NCBI RefSeq assembly: GCF_022201045.2
Contig: NC_068558.1
Coordinates: forward strand, 7,159,501 to 7,223,500
Source: Citrus sinensis
Lineage: Eukaryota > Streptophyta > Magnoliopsida > Sapindales > Rutaceae
Direction: 5' to 3'
Length of the DNA: 64,000 nucleotides
In this document: positions 39,601 to 52,906 of the stretch, one piece after another
How the letters are laid out: every line of letters starts with the position of its first letter
Numbering within the stretch: the stretch's first letter is position 1
The notes under the pieces: model-generated
What the model was told of the DNA's origin: nothing
What the model saw: the letters and a program-made list of their open reading frames with translations, nothing else
Database searches by the model: none
Program-made: the position numbers and the translations under genes

Positions 39601-40984
39601 GAGTCAAATGGTTATATAATCCCGTTGATTTGACTGTTGTCCATTTAATATACGCCAGCTAGTTGTGCCAATTTTTTATTAAAAGAAAAGGGCTAGCCAT
39701 TAGTGTAAGTTATTAGGAATATGTAATTTTTCTCTAATTTAGGTATTTTTATTTTTTAAAATTTAAATTTAAATTTTTCATAATATTAAAAATCTCAAAT
39801 TTATATTTTAAAAAATAAGAACGTTTGTACCTAATAATGATGGATCTTATAGTATTCTTCTAGATTAAAAAAAAAAAAAAATAAGAAGAGGGCCACATAA
39901 CCATAATTCTTATTCATTTACAACCAATCATCGCATCTAACTCTACCGGAAATTCAATATTAAGGTACAATATTTTTATTTCAATATGGCATTTTAACGG
40001 GCTCTCTTGGAAGTTGAAAATTACTTAAGGAGTCCTCTCTCTCAAAATAAATTGTGTAGGGCATGCAAATTGCATATGGAAACTATTATTTCCTTCTTTT
40101 CTTTGATGATATTTATTTAAGATAATTAACAAATAACCTAATTGACTAATTCGTTGTGAACTGATAAGCATACATACAACCGTCAAAGCATTAATGAGCA
40201 GGCTCACGGCTGCCAGCCATGGTTGACATTAGCTTACCTTAAATCCTCATATCCATTTGGCACACACAAGACAAGAGATAAGTAAACCCCATTGTTTGTC
40301 GCTTTCACCTTTCCCTCTCGATTAACCGTTGTTTACACCGCATCGATCAGTGAATTCTTTTTATGGGTAACTTTTTCACCTTCACGAACGAAAGTACTGG
40401 AGAAATGAGGAATGAAAAGTGAGTATTGATGATGCCCACATTTGGGATATGTACTATATGCAGGGAATAAGTTGACAAGTGCATGTAAAAATAAAATTTT
40501 GAGGAGAATTTTTTTTTTCAGTTATAATTTAATGGAAGACAAAAATATTCAAAGAGATTTTACTAATTGAACTAACTAATAATTAAAAAGAAGAAATTAA
40601 AGAAACTATTAACAATATTTGTAAGAAATTTTTATCTACAAACTAAAAAAAATAGTTAATAAAACTATTATATAACGGTTATATGTTACAATGACCTTAG
40701 ATTACTTAATGCACTAATTGGATGTAGACCCTAAGTTTTTTGTTACACATTTATGCTATAACATATTAAATATAATACATAGGAGAAAAAAATGTGACAA
40801 CAAACTTTGAGGCTGCTAACCATTTTTCTTTTTTTAACTTTTGGAGAAATTACAATATACATAATTATAAGGTAATTGTATGATCTAAAGAAATAAATAA
40901 ATAATAAGGCAGGGGTTATTTAAATTTTAACTTAAAACTTTACAACAAATTCATATTCATTGATTTTAAACATAACTGAATAAG

Positions 40985-41245
40985 GGTAAGCTTGGTAATA
41001 CTATAACTTTTAAAATAATTGTTGTTAATTGTGCTAGAAATAATCAGCTATGATGAGAATTAGGTAAACATTTGGTAACATTTGCTTTTAGATATGTTGG
41101 GAATTTTAAAAGTAATCTTATATATTTAATAAAATTTACTGTTAAACTGCTGTAAGAATGTAAAAAACTGAATTAAATATAATGTTGAATAAAATTTATT
41201 TACACATGTATAAACATATATTTAAACTATTTTTTATTTTGTATA
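40985..41245 (+). repeat. Dispersed AT-rich repeat, copy A
   Basis: This stretch, which contains TTTTAAAATAATTGTTGTTA and AAATAATCAGCT, resembles the reverse complement of the segment at about 49640-49890 over some 250 bases. Both contain a phrase close to 'TTTGGTAA' plus long TA-rich blocks. It is probably a fragment of a non-autonomous DNA transposon. The ends were not defined. Confidence 0.5.
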
Positions 41246-41461
41246 TATAATAATAATTGATAATTAAAATAAATATTTGTGTTATTAATTTATTTTTATT
41301 CTATTATTTTAATATAGTTGTTAATATTTATAATCTCTTTAAGTTAATAACTTTATTTCCTAATTAATAAGAATAAGTTTAGATTTTTATAATATATATG
41401 AAAATAGATATGAAATTAATTTTAAATCTGATTCTTAAAATTAGATTCTGAAAAACTACTA

Positions 41462-41645
41462 ATATTAATGAGCCTTTACCTTAGTGGGAGAACCCTCGAA
41501 CTCACATAAGAGTAAGGGTTTGAGTCTTCATAAAAGCATAAAGCAGCACTTTAGAATATCAATTTATATGACACGAGAGGTCCCAGATGTTTGTAATCTT
41601 TAATACAATATCACTAATATCAACATACACGACACGAGGGGTCAC
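41462..41645 (+). repeat. tRNA-derived SINE-like unit
   Basis: Contains an A-box-like TTACCTTAGTGGGAG and, about 40 bases later, a B-box-like GGGTTTGAGTCTTC, followed by CATAAAAG. The same order and wording (GTGGGAGAACC ... TTCGAGCTTCCATAAAAG) occurs on the minus strand at about 53165-53312, so the two are members of one family. The 3' end is approximate. Confidence 0.5.
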
Positions 41646-42818
41646 AGTTGTATAATCTAGTAAGAGTATTGTATAAAATATTCAAAGAAAAAGAAAAGAG
41701 TACCCTAATGGTTTGACAAAATTAAATGATATTTAAGTATTTATTATTGAAATACACAAAATCAATAAATGAAAATTTGAATATTATCACATATTTCATA
41801 AAGCTTGTTTCAAATATGTGGTTACTTGAACAACAATATAAATTACTTTGAAAGTAGTGAATTCTTTATGTGGATGCCCATTTGATGTCTACAATGAGAG
41901 TGACTATAATATAGCCCCTGTATAATATAACACCCCCACATTTTACTTGATATATACTAAAAAAACAATTTAATGAGCATCAATATCCATCATATAAGGA
42001 TAATTAGAATAAGTGATATAAGTTATGACTATGTAAATAATATTAAAATTAGGACCCGCTACTGTTTCTATGTGTGACGTACGTTACGATATCGTAACGT
42101 AACGTAACACTAACCTTAAAATTATAAATTAATCGTACCGATAATATTACTAAAAAAAAAAAGAGCACTACTTCACCTCATATATGTCATTACCCTCGTA
42201 TACCGTACACAAAATAGTTAAAAGATTGTTTTTATGATCATCATTACTCTTACAAACCGTACACAAAATAATTAAAAAAGTAGTTTTATGAAAAAATCGG
42301 GTTGGGTTTACTAGGAGATACATGTCCTACACTTTGTGGGATGGTTTCTTTGTTACAATCGTGTACAAAACAAACATCGTTAGCGTCAAAATCGTGCACA
42401 CGACACAAGGATATGAGGTTTAGAATCGTTCGCAATAAGTTTTCACACCGTGAGAAGAAGCCCAAAAAATGTCTGCCGAAAACCGATTTACTTGCCAAAA
42501 AGCCATAAAAAAACAAAGGACAAGGGTCTTATCCAAAAGAAAAAAAAGACAAAAAATGGGGACGAGTAAATTATTTATTTATTTTTCCTTTTTAGTGATT
42601 TCTGTTTTCGGTGCAATGCCACCTCCACACAAATGCCCATATTGAATGTCACACGGTATTGTGAGGCGCACAGAGAGAGAAAGAGAGAAGGGTCCAAGCA
42701 AAGCTGACTTTTTGCAAGGAATGAGTAAATGCTCTTCGCTGTCCGTTTTGACTCTTTTTCGTAAGCAATCAATTCCCTTTTACCCTCTCTACGGTCAGCG
42801 TAAACAACTCCCTCAGTC

Positions 42819-42826
42819 TCTCTATT
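42819..42826 (+). promoter_or_regulatory. Putative TATA box of the MYB gene
   Basis: The sequence TATTTATA lies about 185 bases before the MYB start codon, in a CT-rich context that would suit a transcription start near 42850. The leader from there to 43009 has no upstream ATG that I noticed. This is a positional prediction. Confidence 0.45.
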
Positions 42827-43009
42827 TATACACACCGCAACCCTTGCCCAGGACGCTTGTCTCAGGCTCAGCATCCATATCTGTTGAACAAATCAAGAAT
42901 AAACCAAAGCAAACCAAGTCAAAGAAAAGGAAATAGATCACAGAATTAGCAGCAGCAATCCTGAAAATCAATCTTAATTTCATAGTCTTGAGAGAAGCCA
43001 GTGAAAGTT

Positions 43010-44361
43010 ATGGGGAGACCGCCTTGCTGCGACAAGATTGGTGTCAAGAAAGGGCCATGGACACCTGAAGAAGACATCATCTTGGTCTCTTATATTCAGG
43101 AACATGGTCCTGGAAATTGGAGATCGGTTCCTACTAACACAGGTTTCTTTTTCCGCCCTCTTTTTTAATCTTTTTTAACTTTTCCTTTTAGGTTTCGGTT
43201 GGTTAGCTCATTAAATTGGTGTAGTTATTATTCTGCAGCAAGCGTCTTCTTCAGTGATATTTTATTTTTTTAATTGAATATTGACCCTTTTATTTTTTAT
43301 TTTTTTGTCCCAAGGCTTGCTTCGATGCAGTAAGAGCTGCAGACTCCGGTGGACAAATTATCTCCGGCCGGGAATCAAGCGTGGTAACTTCACTGATCAT
43401 GAAGAAAAAATGATCATCCACCTCCAAGCTCTTTTAGGCAACAGGTAATAAAATATTAAACAAATCAAGACCATTTTGGTTTCCAAATCTAGGCATGGTC
43501 TACGAATAAAATTTGTAAATCCTAAATTCCTAATAGGGGAGTTTATATTATTTTAATTTCTAATTTATTTTTAAAAAATATTGGATGAGCAGATGGGCAG
43601 CCATAGCTTCATATCTTCCACAGAGGACAGACAACGACATAAAAAATTATTGGAACACCCACTTGAAAAAGAAGCTGAAAAAGCTCCAAACAGGGAGCGA
43701 TGGAGGACAAAATAATCAAGATGGATTTTCATCTACTTCACAACAAGCTTCCAATAAGGGTCAGTGGGAGAGAAGGCTCCAAACAGACATACACATGGCC
43801 AAACAAGCCCTTTGTGAAGCCTTGTCCCTTGACAAGACAAGCCCTACCTCCCCTGCTAATTTGTTATTATCACCTGATCAATCAAACTTGAAGCCAATGA
43901 GTAGTACTACTTACAACAACACACCATATGCATCAAATGCTGAAAACATATCTCGGTTGCTCCAAAACTGGATGAAAAACCCACCAAAAATTTCTGAAAC
44001 CACTCAGGATTCATTCACCAACACGGCATATGCGTCGGCGGCGGGGTCCGGGTCCAATATTTCAAGCGAAGGGGCGCTCAGTGCAACCACACCAGAGGGT
44101 TTTGACTCGCTGTTTAGCTTCAACTCTTCCAACTCTGATGCCTCTCAGTCTGAGACGACGGCGAACTTGACCTCGGAGACTAGCCTGTTTCAGGATGAAA
44201 GCAAGCCTAAATTGGACAGTCGTCATCATCATCATCATCAAGTCCCTCTCACATTGCTAGAGAAATGGCTGTTTGATGATGTTGCTGCAGCTCATCAGGG
44301 TCATGATGATGATGACCTGATTAACATGTCATTAGAGGATAGTACTGTTGGGTTCTTTTAA
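43010..44361 (+). CDS. MYB60: R2R3-MYB transcription factor, MYB60-like (subgroup 1)
   Basis: Three exons, 43010..43142, 43315..43444 and 43593..44361, join to 343 residues. The introns sit at the two positions standard for plant R2R3-MYB genes. The R2 repeat runs from ~14 ([20 protein letters not shown]) and the R3 repeat ends near 115 ([20 protein letters not shown]); the spaced Trp residues are intact. After the MYB domain come the subgroup-1 motifs [34 protein letters not shown] and LLEKWLFDD (309-317). There is a short His run before the last of these and a DDDD run after it. The phrase KKLQTG directly after R3 is what I remember of grape MYB60, so MYB60 is preferred over MYB30/94/96. 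In Arabidopsis MYB60 is guard-cell specific and promotes stomatal opening; relatives control cuticular wax. A polyadenylation-like AATAAA lies near 44625. Confidence 0.92.
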
Positions 44362-47300
44362 CAGGAGCTCAAGTATCAACTGCTTAAATTAATTAGGGTT
44401 TCTTTCTTTTTGTTCCTGTTTTTAATTATGTTTACGTTTTTGTGGGGTTTTTTAAAATTAGGCCTTTGATGAGCTAGCTAGCTCTACTACTGAACTTGTT
44501 TTTAGCTTAAGCAGAAGAAAGTTAACTCTCTTCTTAGAAGAAGAACATGAAGTGTAAATTAAAAGTACATCTATATATTTTATATTATGTTATGTTATGT
44601 ATATGTACTGGTTCGATCCTCTATAAATAAATCTCCTTTTTTATTTTCCATCTTCTAGTTAGAACTTAAAAACTTCTGTACTCTAGACCTCTTAAGTTGG
44701 TGGGGAGGAGTTTATAAGCTTCTGAGCGCTTCCTTCTCTCAAGGAGATAGTCAACTCTCAGGCTTAGTAATTAAAGTCTTAAAAGAATAGGATCTGTGTA
44801 ATGTTTGATCAGTATATAAACCCATGTTTCTTAATAGGCGATCAATATATATTCGATGGTTAAGAATGATCTATTGAGGATCCTTTCTCAATCATCAGGA
44901 CTATTATATAATCTACAAACATAACAGAATTAAGATCATTATGCCATGATGATATAGTCGAAGATGATTTTCTAAATTAAACGATTCTAAAGATCTTTTT
45001 GGGTAGGTGTGATTGGTTGAACATAGATCCATTTTTTCAATTTTTTTGAGTCTATTATTATTAATTTTTTCATTTATCTCTTGTATATGGGTGGGGATAT
45101 TTCCACCCCATTATTTATGTAAATCCACCACACTTCTAAAAAATATTTACAATAAATATACATTTTTTCTAATAAATACAAATAAAAAAATTATGTAATT
45201 AATCAATTAAATTATTCTTTTATTTCTTACTTAGTTTTTTTTTTTAACTATGAAAGTGGCTTTAATATAAGTTCTATTTAATTATTTTGCTTTATAACAT
45301 AAAATGACCCACTTGCCCAAAAAAATATTTGTTCTTGTATTTAATACTTTAAGTACTTAATTTTGTGATTCATAATCTAACTTCTTAAATGAAGTCTAAT
45401 AATGTTCAATATTTTACATGTAAATGACATAATTTTAACAGCCTAATAATTTAATGAGTATTTTCTCGTAAAGACATTATTTTAGTTTAATTAATAATTA
45501 ATAATCATACTAATAAAGTAAAATTAACTATTTAGAAACAATGAATTTTGTATAAAATTAAAAAATTGTTGAAGTTAATTTAAAATTTTGGTATTTTTAC
45601 CCTTTAAGGATAAAATAGTCAATTCAAATTTAGGTTAAAGTAATCTTATTAGTAAAATAGAATAAAAATTTAAGTCACAACAAAATAAATTAAGATAGAT
45701 TTAATTGATTAATTCTTCTAAATTCTTCTTTATTTCAAAATTTTAAAAATAATGAGAATATTTTGTAATTATTTTCTAAAAGTGGAGTGGATTTACAGAA
45801 TTTGCAGGGCGGAAATATCATCACTCCTTATATACTGTTATAGTGAATAAAATGAGTGAAAATATATCCAATCACGGCCATCGGCATTATGTTATTTGCA
45901 ATAATGCGCATTTTTTTATTTTTTGCAAATTAGTCAGTGATCCAGTGGTCGACACCTCATCGCATTATTCTTAATGTCACAAAGAATTTGAATACTCAAT
46001 GTGTATTGTGGAGGTTAATGTTCTTCTAAATATTTAGAAGTATACTTGTCGTTAGAGCTATGTAAGTGCGTTAAAAATATATTTCTACCCTATGAAATGG
46101 AAAAAAAAGTTACAAAAACAATTGTTTAAAAAATTGCACCCAGAATGAATAAAAATAATTGAGTCATAAAATTAATAGATTTATTAATTCGAATAAATTT
46201 AAACTAAAAAAATTGAACAGGTCCAAGATAAATTAAACAAATAAAATTAATGAATAGTTTTATCAATAAGAATAAATTGAAATTAAAAGGGAAATTGAAT
46301 GAACACCAGATGTCTTCATGGAAGCCGTATTGTTAAAATAGTGTTGTTTTGACCTAAAGAAATTCAATTAATAAACTATCTTAAATACTTCTGTAACGTT
46401 AGCATTTCATTAATGATGTTAATGATTCGGTGGTAATTGATAAAAACATAAAATTTTGGTTGTTTTTAGCCACTGTCATAATTCCTGGGTGAAGAATTGA
46501 ACTAAGTAAAATTTAGATGGAAAATTGGTAATTTCTCTATTATTAAAATGATGTCATTTGGGCTAAAGAAACTAGATTATGAAATGCCTTAAATGCTCTT
46601 CTGGCATCGTCATTTCATTATGGTGCTAATGATTTGGTGGTAAATTATTATTATTATTATTATTTTAAACAAAGGTTGGTGTGGTTTGAGCTGCTGCCAG
46701 AATTTTTTTGTGGTGAAGTGATAAATCAAAAAAATTTACATGAGTACTTGACAATTATCCTATAATAAATATCTATTTTCATCATCTACTAATTTGTGGT
46801 ATAATTAAATGATTAATCATTTTTTGCAGGTGCACATTTGGTACGAGTCTTTAATACTAAGATTATGATTTGATTTTTAATCCCACAAAATATAGTAATC
46901 AAGGATGATGGATCCGATGATGGATTGCTTTATTATTATGATAGACAACTACGCTTGAAGATTCTGAAAGTGGTTGCATTAAAGAATTATGGTTTCAATT
47001 ATTTCCTTTATTTGCTGCATCTGTCGGCATGGGTATCGTACTATCGTAACTGAATTTAGTAATTCTGATTTTGCTTCCAGAAGGAATTCCGCGTCTGGCA
47101 TAATGTACTGGTATAAAATCAAAAGAAGTCTGATAAAACTGCACCAAAAATATAATACAATTTCCCCATCATGAATTCATTATTTATCTGATGAAGCAAC
47201 CAGTGAAGAATTAACATGTCGATTCAATAACTTGTTTATTGAAACCAGCACATATGTGAATTCGCGAGTATATAGCATATTAGAACTAGTTTTTTGGTAG

Positions 47301-48101
47301 GGGTGTGGAAATCATTTAATGAAGCTTGAATGTTGGCGTGTAAGAAAGGAAAAAAGAGGGAAAAAAAGTAAGAGAGAGAGATTTTCTGTAATTAATAAGT
47401 TAGCAATCATAAGTAAAATAGCCGATAATTAATCGTTTGTGCTTAATATGAAAGCAATTTAGGAAGAAATTTGTGTGCATTAAGTATATATATATGGTTG
47501 TTGCTTGATATATAAATAGCATAAATTCCCTCAAGCAGCTTCCTTATTGAATTAACATTGTTGGAAAAATGAAGTAATAATTAAATTGGAATGTTATCAC
47601 TAATATATCAAGCTTACTCTCCATGGCATCTTAATTAAGGGATTATTAATAATTGTTTGGAATAACGTGTTTAATTTGTGCACACAACAGTCGAGTGGAA
47701 AAGGGAAATTGAATTGTCATTAAACTACATAACCAAATGATTCTGAAAAAAAAGGATCATATTTCACCATGAGTTAAAGTGGTTTATTATTTTATATGAA
47801 TCTCCCTCCATGATTCGAGTCGAGTACACGTAGACTAAAATGCCACGTATTTATAGACTAATAGAAGGTAAAGTATATCGATCCCAATCTTGTCTGCCTA
47901 ATTGTGAATAAAATTTAATATCCAGTCCGGTCTCATTTTCTTCTTTTTTTGGTGCTAAAGCAATTCGTCATTAAATATGATGTTGAAAATGTTAATCGTT
48001 ATTGGAAGATCACCGCATAGTTGTTAAGGTTATTAATACTCGAGGAACAAATCAAGGGTCCTGTTTTGCTAATTAAATATCTGTTATTGTAGTAGAGTCG
48101 T
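44362..48101. other. AT-rich gene-free region downstream of MYB
   Basis: The first 280 bases are probably MYB 3' UTR. Beyond that no gene is supported. A diverged duplicated segment occurs at about 46335-46445 and 46540-46650 (each with CATTTCATTA and AATGATT.GGTGGTAA phrases, about 205 bases apart). A (TTA)n tract lies at about 46645-46662. The tandem repeat associated with the hAT-like element begins at 47956. Confidence 0.45.
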
Positions 48102-48550
48102 GTCTTAGCTAGGGATGGCAATGGGGAGGGGAGGGGACCAATCTCCCTATACTCATCCCTGATATTTTGCGTATGTTCCCGTCCCGTCCCCGTCCCCGTC
48201 AGAATTACTTGAGAGAATCTTCATCTCCTTCCCGAATAATAACAGAGAGTTGATAAAGCAATTTGTCATTAAATATGATGTTGAAAATGTTAATCGTTAT
48301 TGGAAGATCACCGCATAGTTGTTAAGGTTATTAATACTCGAGGAACAAATCAAGGGACTTGTTTTGCTAATTAAATATCTGTTATCGTAGTAGAGTCGTG
48401 CCGTAGCTAGGGATGGCAATGGGGAGGGGAGGGGAGGGGACCAATCTCCCCGTACTCATCCCCGATAATTTGCGTATGTCCCCGTCCCGTCCCCGTCCCC
48501 GTCAGAATTACTTGAGAGAATCTTCATCCTCTCCCCGAAAATAACAGGGG
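47956..48550. repeat. 298-base tandem duplication spanning a transposon's left end
   Basis: Two direct copies with period 298 (47956-48253 and 48254-48550) start TAAAGCAATT. Each contains flanking genomic sequence followed by the left end of a hAT-like element (AGGGATGGCAATGGGGAGGG). The copies differ by a few substitutions and an extra AGGGG in the second. The original flank is in copy 1, because only its TSD sequence matches the element's right side. Confidence 0.8.
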
Positions 48551-49400
48551 ATCCCCGAGGGTCCCCGATCCTCGAATAACTAATATATTTTTTTTTTCGA
48601 TTTTGAGTTAATCATATTAAAATAAAAAATTCAAATAAAAGTAAAATTCGAAATATATCTTACATTAATATCTATTACAAAAGTCACATACATTAAATTA
48701 GTAAGTGATGCAGCATGCAATGGACGCAAACTTCTTTTACAAACTATCATGAACAAATTAATAGTTTAATATAAAATTGTTACAAATAAAATCGAATTTA
48801 GATTCAAAATTAACTTTTTCAATAGTGGCATGGGCACTTTATAAATGTGGACTATTCCCTTTACAACACAATAGTTAAATCGGAGCAAATCAAGAGCAAA
48901 TATTATATTATATTAGATAAGATATTAAAATTGTGATTCGCTGTGGGCAATTATAACATATAAAAATAAATAAAAAATAGATTTAAGTTTAAAATATTTA
49001 AAGAATATTAAAATTAAAAAAATTTTGGGCTAATAGAATCTACTCGGTCTTTTTAATGTCCTAAATAAAAATTTAGGACTTTAATTAGTTAATTAGACCC
49101 AAAAGTTTAATAATATAAATATTTTGATATTTTTTATTTTTACCAATATTTATGATTTTATAATTTATTTACTAGTAATTTTAAAAAATTAAAATAAAAT
49201 TAAAAATTAAAATGGGGAAATGGGTAGGGGATGGGGATTCCACCTCATCCCCGTCCCCTCCTCGAATAAGAAATTAGGTAAAAAAATTTCTCCATCCCTT
49301 CCCCGAATAAGAAATTGGGTATGAAATTATCCACATACCCTCCCCAAATGGGAAAAATCCCCGAGGGTACCCGTTCCCATGGGAATTTTTGTCATACCTA
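48110..49400. mobile_element. Non-autonomous hAT-like element
   Basis: The left terminus starts TAGGGATGGCAATGGGG and the right terminus, read in reverse complement, starts TAGGTATGACAAAAATTCC, giving short imperfect inverted repeats of hAT type. A perfect 8-bp target duplication, GTCTTAGC, flanks the element at 48102-48109 and 49401-49408. Subterminal blocks rich in CCCCGTCCCC occur at both ends, in inverted sense (about 48180 and 49230-49330). The centre is AT-rich and has no transposase. The annotated span includes the later tandem copy of the left end. Confidence 0.8.
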
Positions 49401-49639
49401 GTCTTAGCAGCTTCCAGGTACAATTTAGTTGGCCATGAATGTAATCAATATATTTTCCTATTATATATCACATAAATGATAAAAATCTACAATTGTGCTT
49501 ATTAATTAAGAAATAAAATTATCAACTTTAAAAAAATTATTATCATCATCATTAATTATATTCAGATAATAAAAATAAAAAATAAAAAATAAAATTAATA
49601 ATATAGAAATTTTATTTTAGTTATCAACTACTATACCTA

Positions 49640-49890
49640 CACCAAAAAAAATAATCATATACATGATTGTGCATATTTAAATAAATTTTATTCTAATATT
49701 ATATTTAATACAGTCATTTAAATTTTTACAACAGTTTAATAGTAAGATTTATTAAGTATATACGATTACTTTTAAAATTCAAAACACTTTTAAAAATAAA
49801 TTTTACCAAACATTTAATTGATTATCTTCACAGCTGATTATTTTTACAGCACAACTAACAACAATTATTTTAAAAGCTAAAACATTACTA
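49640..49890 (-). repeat. Dispersed AT-rich repeat, copy B
   Basis: Reverse-complement relative of copy A at 40985-41245. The adjoining sequence up to about 50215 ends with AAGCTATACCAAACAAAA, a phrase that resembles a transposon terminus, so the full element may extend to there. Confidence 0.5.
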
Positions 49891-50246
49891 AATTGGCTAT
49901 TTTGCCTTCATAAAAGCTCATTTTAATAGCTCTAAAAAAGTCATTTTATCTCTACTAGCAAAAACTCAAATTTTGAGTTTTTGAAAATAGAGGTTGAAAA
50001 GTTTTTTGAAAGTATCAAAATATTTAAAATGTCATTTACTTATTTGATAATTTTATTTCTTTCTTTTCATGACATAACTTTAAAAAATTTACCTATTACA
50101 ATAATTTTACAATCTTTCATAAAAGCTATTCTTGACAATAAAACAACTACAATTTTTTTTAGTAAAAGTTATACTAATAAAAGTTGTACTTAAATAAATT
50201 TTATTTAAAAAGCTATACCAAACAAAAAGGAAATTATGTATTATTA

Positions 50247-50437
50247 AAGAGTGATAATACAGCCACAAACTCTTGTACAAACTTATATTGTACAAACTGA
50301 TGTGGTATTAATTAATTGGTTGAATGAAAATATAAAATAATATAAATAAATCATGTGGGTCAAGAAGTATTTAATTCAATCAATTTTATCATGTCACATC
50401 AGTTTGTACAAGAGTTTGTGACTATATCTTTATTCTT
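50247..50437. mobile_element. MITE family copy 1
   Basis: Begins AAGAGTGATAATACAGCCAC and ends with a diverged complement (..TTTGTGACTATATCTTTATTCTT). Internal arms (TTGTACAAAC..GATGTGG) are also inverted, so the unit can fold as a hairpin. Three more copies lie at 54982, 58303 and 60486. No clear target duplication here, consistent with being an older copy. Confidence 0.7.
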
Positions 50438-52906
50438 ATCTAAAACCTGAAGTGGACATTTTCTTTTTTATTTCATTTGATATGTTAATGTATGTTCTTA
50501 TATCACAATAAGAATTTTATCAATATTTACAATAAGAAATTATGAACTATTAATTATTAGTAGTTTAAAATTACTCATTTGATCACTTGAATTTAATTGA
50601 TGCAAGATTGGTCAGTGATGCTTGACCAAGTGATTACTTTGAGTATATATGCTTCTTCATTAGTCCATAGAATTAACCATCAAATTCCCAAATAATCTTT
50701 TAAATTTTTTAAAAAAGATCTGAGCTTCCTACGGTTGCCATTAATGTTAAAAAATGTTAACTCAGTCACGATTGAAGGCGACAAATGAAGTGGTGGAGCG
50801 TCGGCTTTGTGGTGGTAATAGGTAGCGCAGTTTGCCGGTTTTTCTTGCCAGCATCAATGGAGTATTTTGACTGTTTCTACGACTGAGTTAAATTTTTTTT
50901 TTTTTTTTTGGAAAGTTATCAAATCACATCTTTACCCCGGCCTGAAACACCATCTTTGGGTTACTAACTCATCATGCACTTGAATTTTTTGAAGACTCTC
51001 AAAGTGGTTTTAATATTATGCACAAGTAAATCTGCATGTCTAACTCATACTAAAAAATTAACTCAATATTTAAATGTTGTCCATCTCTTATAATAATTAA
51101 TTAAAATTTAGTCTCAGTTAATGTGAAATTATCTATTAAATATGGTATGTTGAGGAAAATATGTCACGTTAGTTTAAACAATTCATCAACTTATAATATA
51201 AATTTGAGTCTATCCTTAAATATTAAACTAATTTTCTAGTACAAATTAGTCCCATGAATTTCCATTTATTTTTCTAATTATTCAATTCGTACTGGTATCT
51301 GTCAGTTGATCACAAGCAAGAATAAATTTCTTCGAGTCCTAATGCATTAATATTAAAAATATAAAGTAACAATGATCACAAGATACTCCTGCTACTGTTC
51401 AACGATCATTGACATTCATAGTATTAATTCATTTTTCCCTTCTCATGTTTTACTTCAGACCATAATTATGAATTTGGAATTAAAACACAGACACACACAC
51501 ACACACAAACGTACATACATATATAGTCTATAGAAATTCCCTCGGGAATAAGCAAAATGAATAGTTGTAAATCAAGCACATGTGAAGAGTTTTGACTTTT
51601 TATCTTTCAAACAAGTTGGACTTTTGCATAATTGACTCACCCATCATCCATGTACCCCAAACTGTAAAGTCACTCCCAGAACCATAAGCAAGCTCCTCAT
51701 GAATGCTCACAAAATTACAGGAAAAAAATGCTCGCTTTATCTCTCCCTTTTGCAATTGTCAATATTTGTTCTCCCCAAATTCAAATTCATTTTACAGATA
51801 TGACTTTTTTGTTCTCTACTTCACATGTTCCTGCAAGGCCTAACACCAAATACTCGGAATAATAATAATAATAATAGTATAAAAAGAATACATTTTAACT
51901 ATACATAAACAATAATGACGAGTTATTCTACTGTGTGAGTGTTTGCATATTTTAAAATGCATGCAGACTTTAGTGTACAAAATATTTTCTTAACTACTAT
52001 ATGTAAATTTTGGTTATACAATGCTATTTAATCTCAAACATACATGTATTTAAAAAATGCGAAAAGTATGCACAGCAAAACTGTTGTAATAATGATGAAA
52101 TAATTTACGATTAAATCGTATAAGTGAATGAAAAAGTGAATAAATTGAACCAAAAAAGCAAAATTAGATACAGAATATTCCGTGCCAAAACTTGCAACGA
52201 AATAAACAAACTCGAGCTTTGAAAAGATATATTATTAGTACAGACCAATCCCTTTGAAAGATAAAACATACATCATTAAAGAATTCAAAACCCAATCCGA
52301 AATCAATTTTCAATTAAAACCAAAAAAAAAAAAAAAAGAAAGAAAGAAAGAAGGACAGGCATTAGTCGCAGTCGTCCCCTCCTTTGAAAGGAAGCTTCCA
52401 TTGAGTTAGCACGTGAGAGACGATGCATGATCAGTTAAGTGCATTGCTGAGATATTTAAGCTGCCTTTGTATACCAAAGAAAATGGGTGCCCATGCTCTT
52501 TCCACAGCTAGCAATTTTGCCTTCAATTTTTTCCCCTTTTAATTTTATAGTATTCTCATGATCATGACTACTGCTTACACATTCTCTCGCAGGCCGAGAC
52601 CATACCATCTTTCTGACTTTCCCAAGTGTGCATATACATATTCATTAAGCTGTAAATTCGACAGAACCATGTGCATTTTCGACTGGTCCTGCTTATGTCC
52701 ACCTAATTTTTTTTTTAAATATTGTTATAAATGACTTTACTGATATTAAATCAGACATTACACCTAATTTTTTTTAATACTGTTATAGAGGACTTTACTG
52801 ATATTACATCAGGTATTATAATTAATATTTACAAAGGACTTTACTGATATTACATCAGGTATTATAATTAATATTTACAAACATAATCTACAATTGGGAC
52901 ATTCTT

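Larger units (their letters stand above)
32313..43009. other. 10.7-kb spacer with no intact gene
   Basis: Begins with the 3' UTR of the hydrolase-fold gene and ends with the MYB promoter. It holds an RNase H-like pseudogene fragment (33559-33874), a hairpin MITE (33885-33991), a 2-copy tandem repeat (36593-36660), a SINE-like unit (41462-41645) and one copy of a dispersed AT-rich repeat (40985-41245). Two CACGTG-type motifs (ACACGTGG) lie near 36510 and 36575 and are possible bZIP/bHLH sites, without a gene to attach them to. The palindrome CGTTACGATATCGTAACG lies near 42083-42100. Confidence 0.5.
49401..52900. other. AT-rich gene-free region
   Basis: No gene is supported. It contains copy B of the dispersed repeat (49640-49890), MITE copy 1 (50247-50437), a T-run at about 50890-50910, a short (AC)n tract near 51487-51506 and an A-run with (GAAA)n near 52321-52350. 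From 52730 to 52880 a 46-base phrase (GGACTTTACTGATATTACAT ...) is repeated two to three times in tandem. Confidence 0.45.

Noticed and set aside
42083..42100. 18-base perfect palindrome CGTTACGATATCGTAACG
   Set aside because: A short palindrome in AT-rich DNA without further context; no function can be argued.
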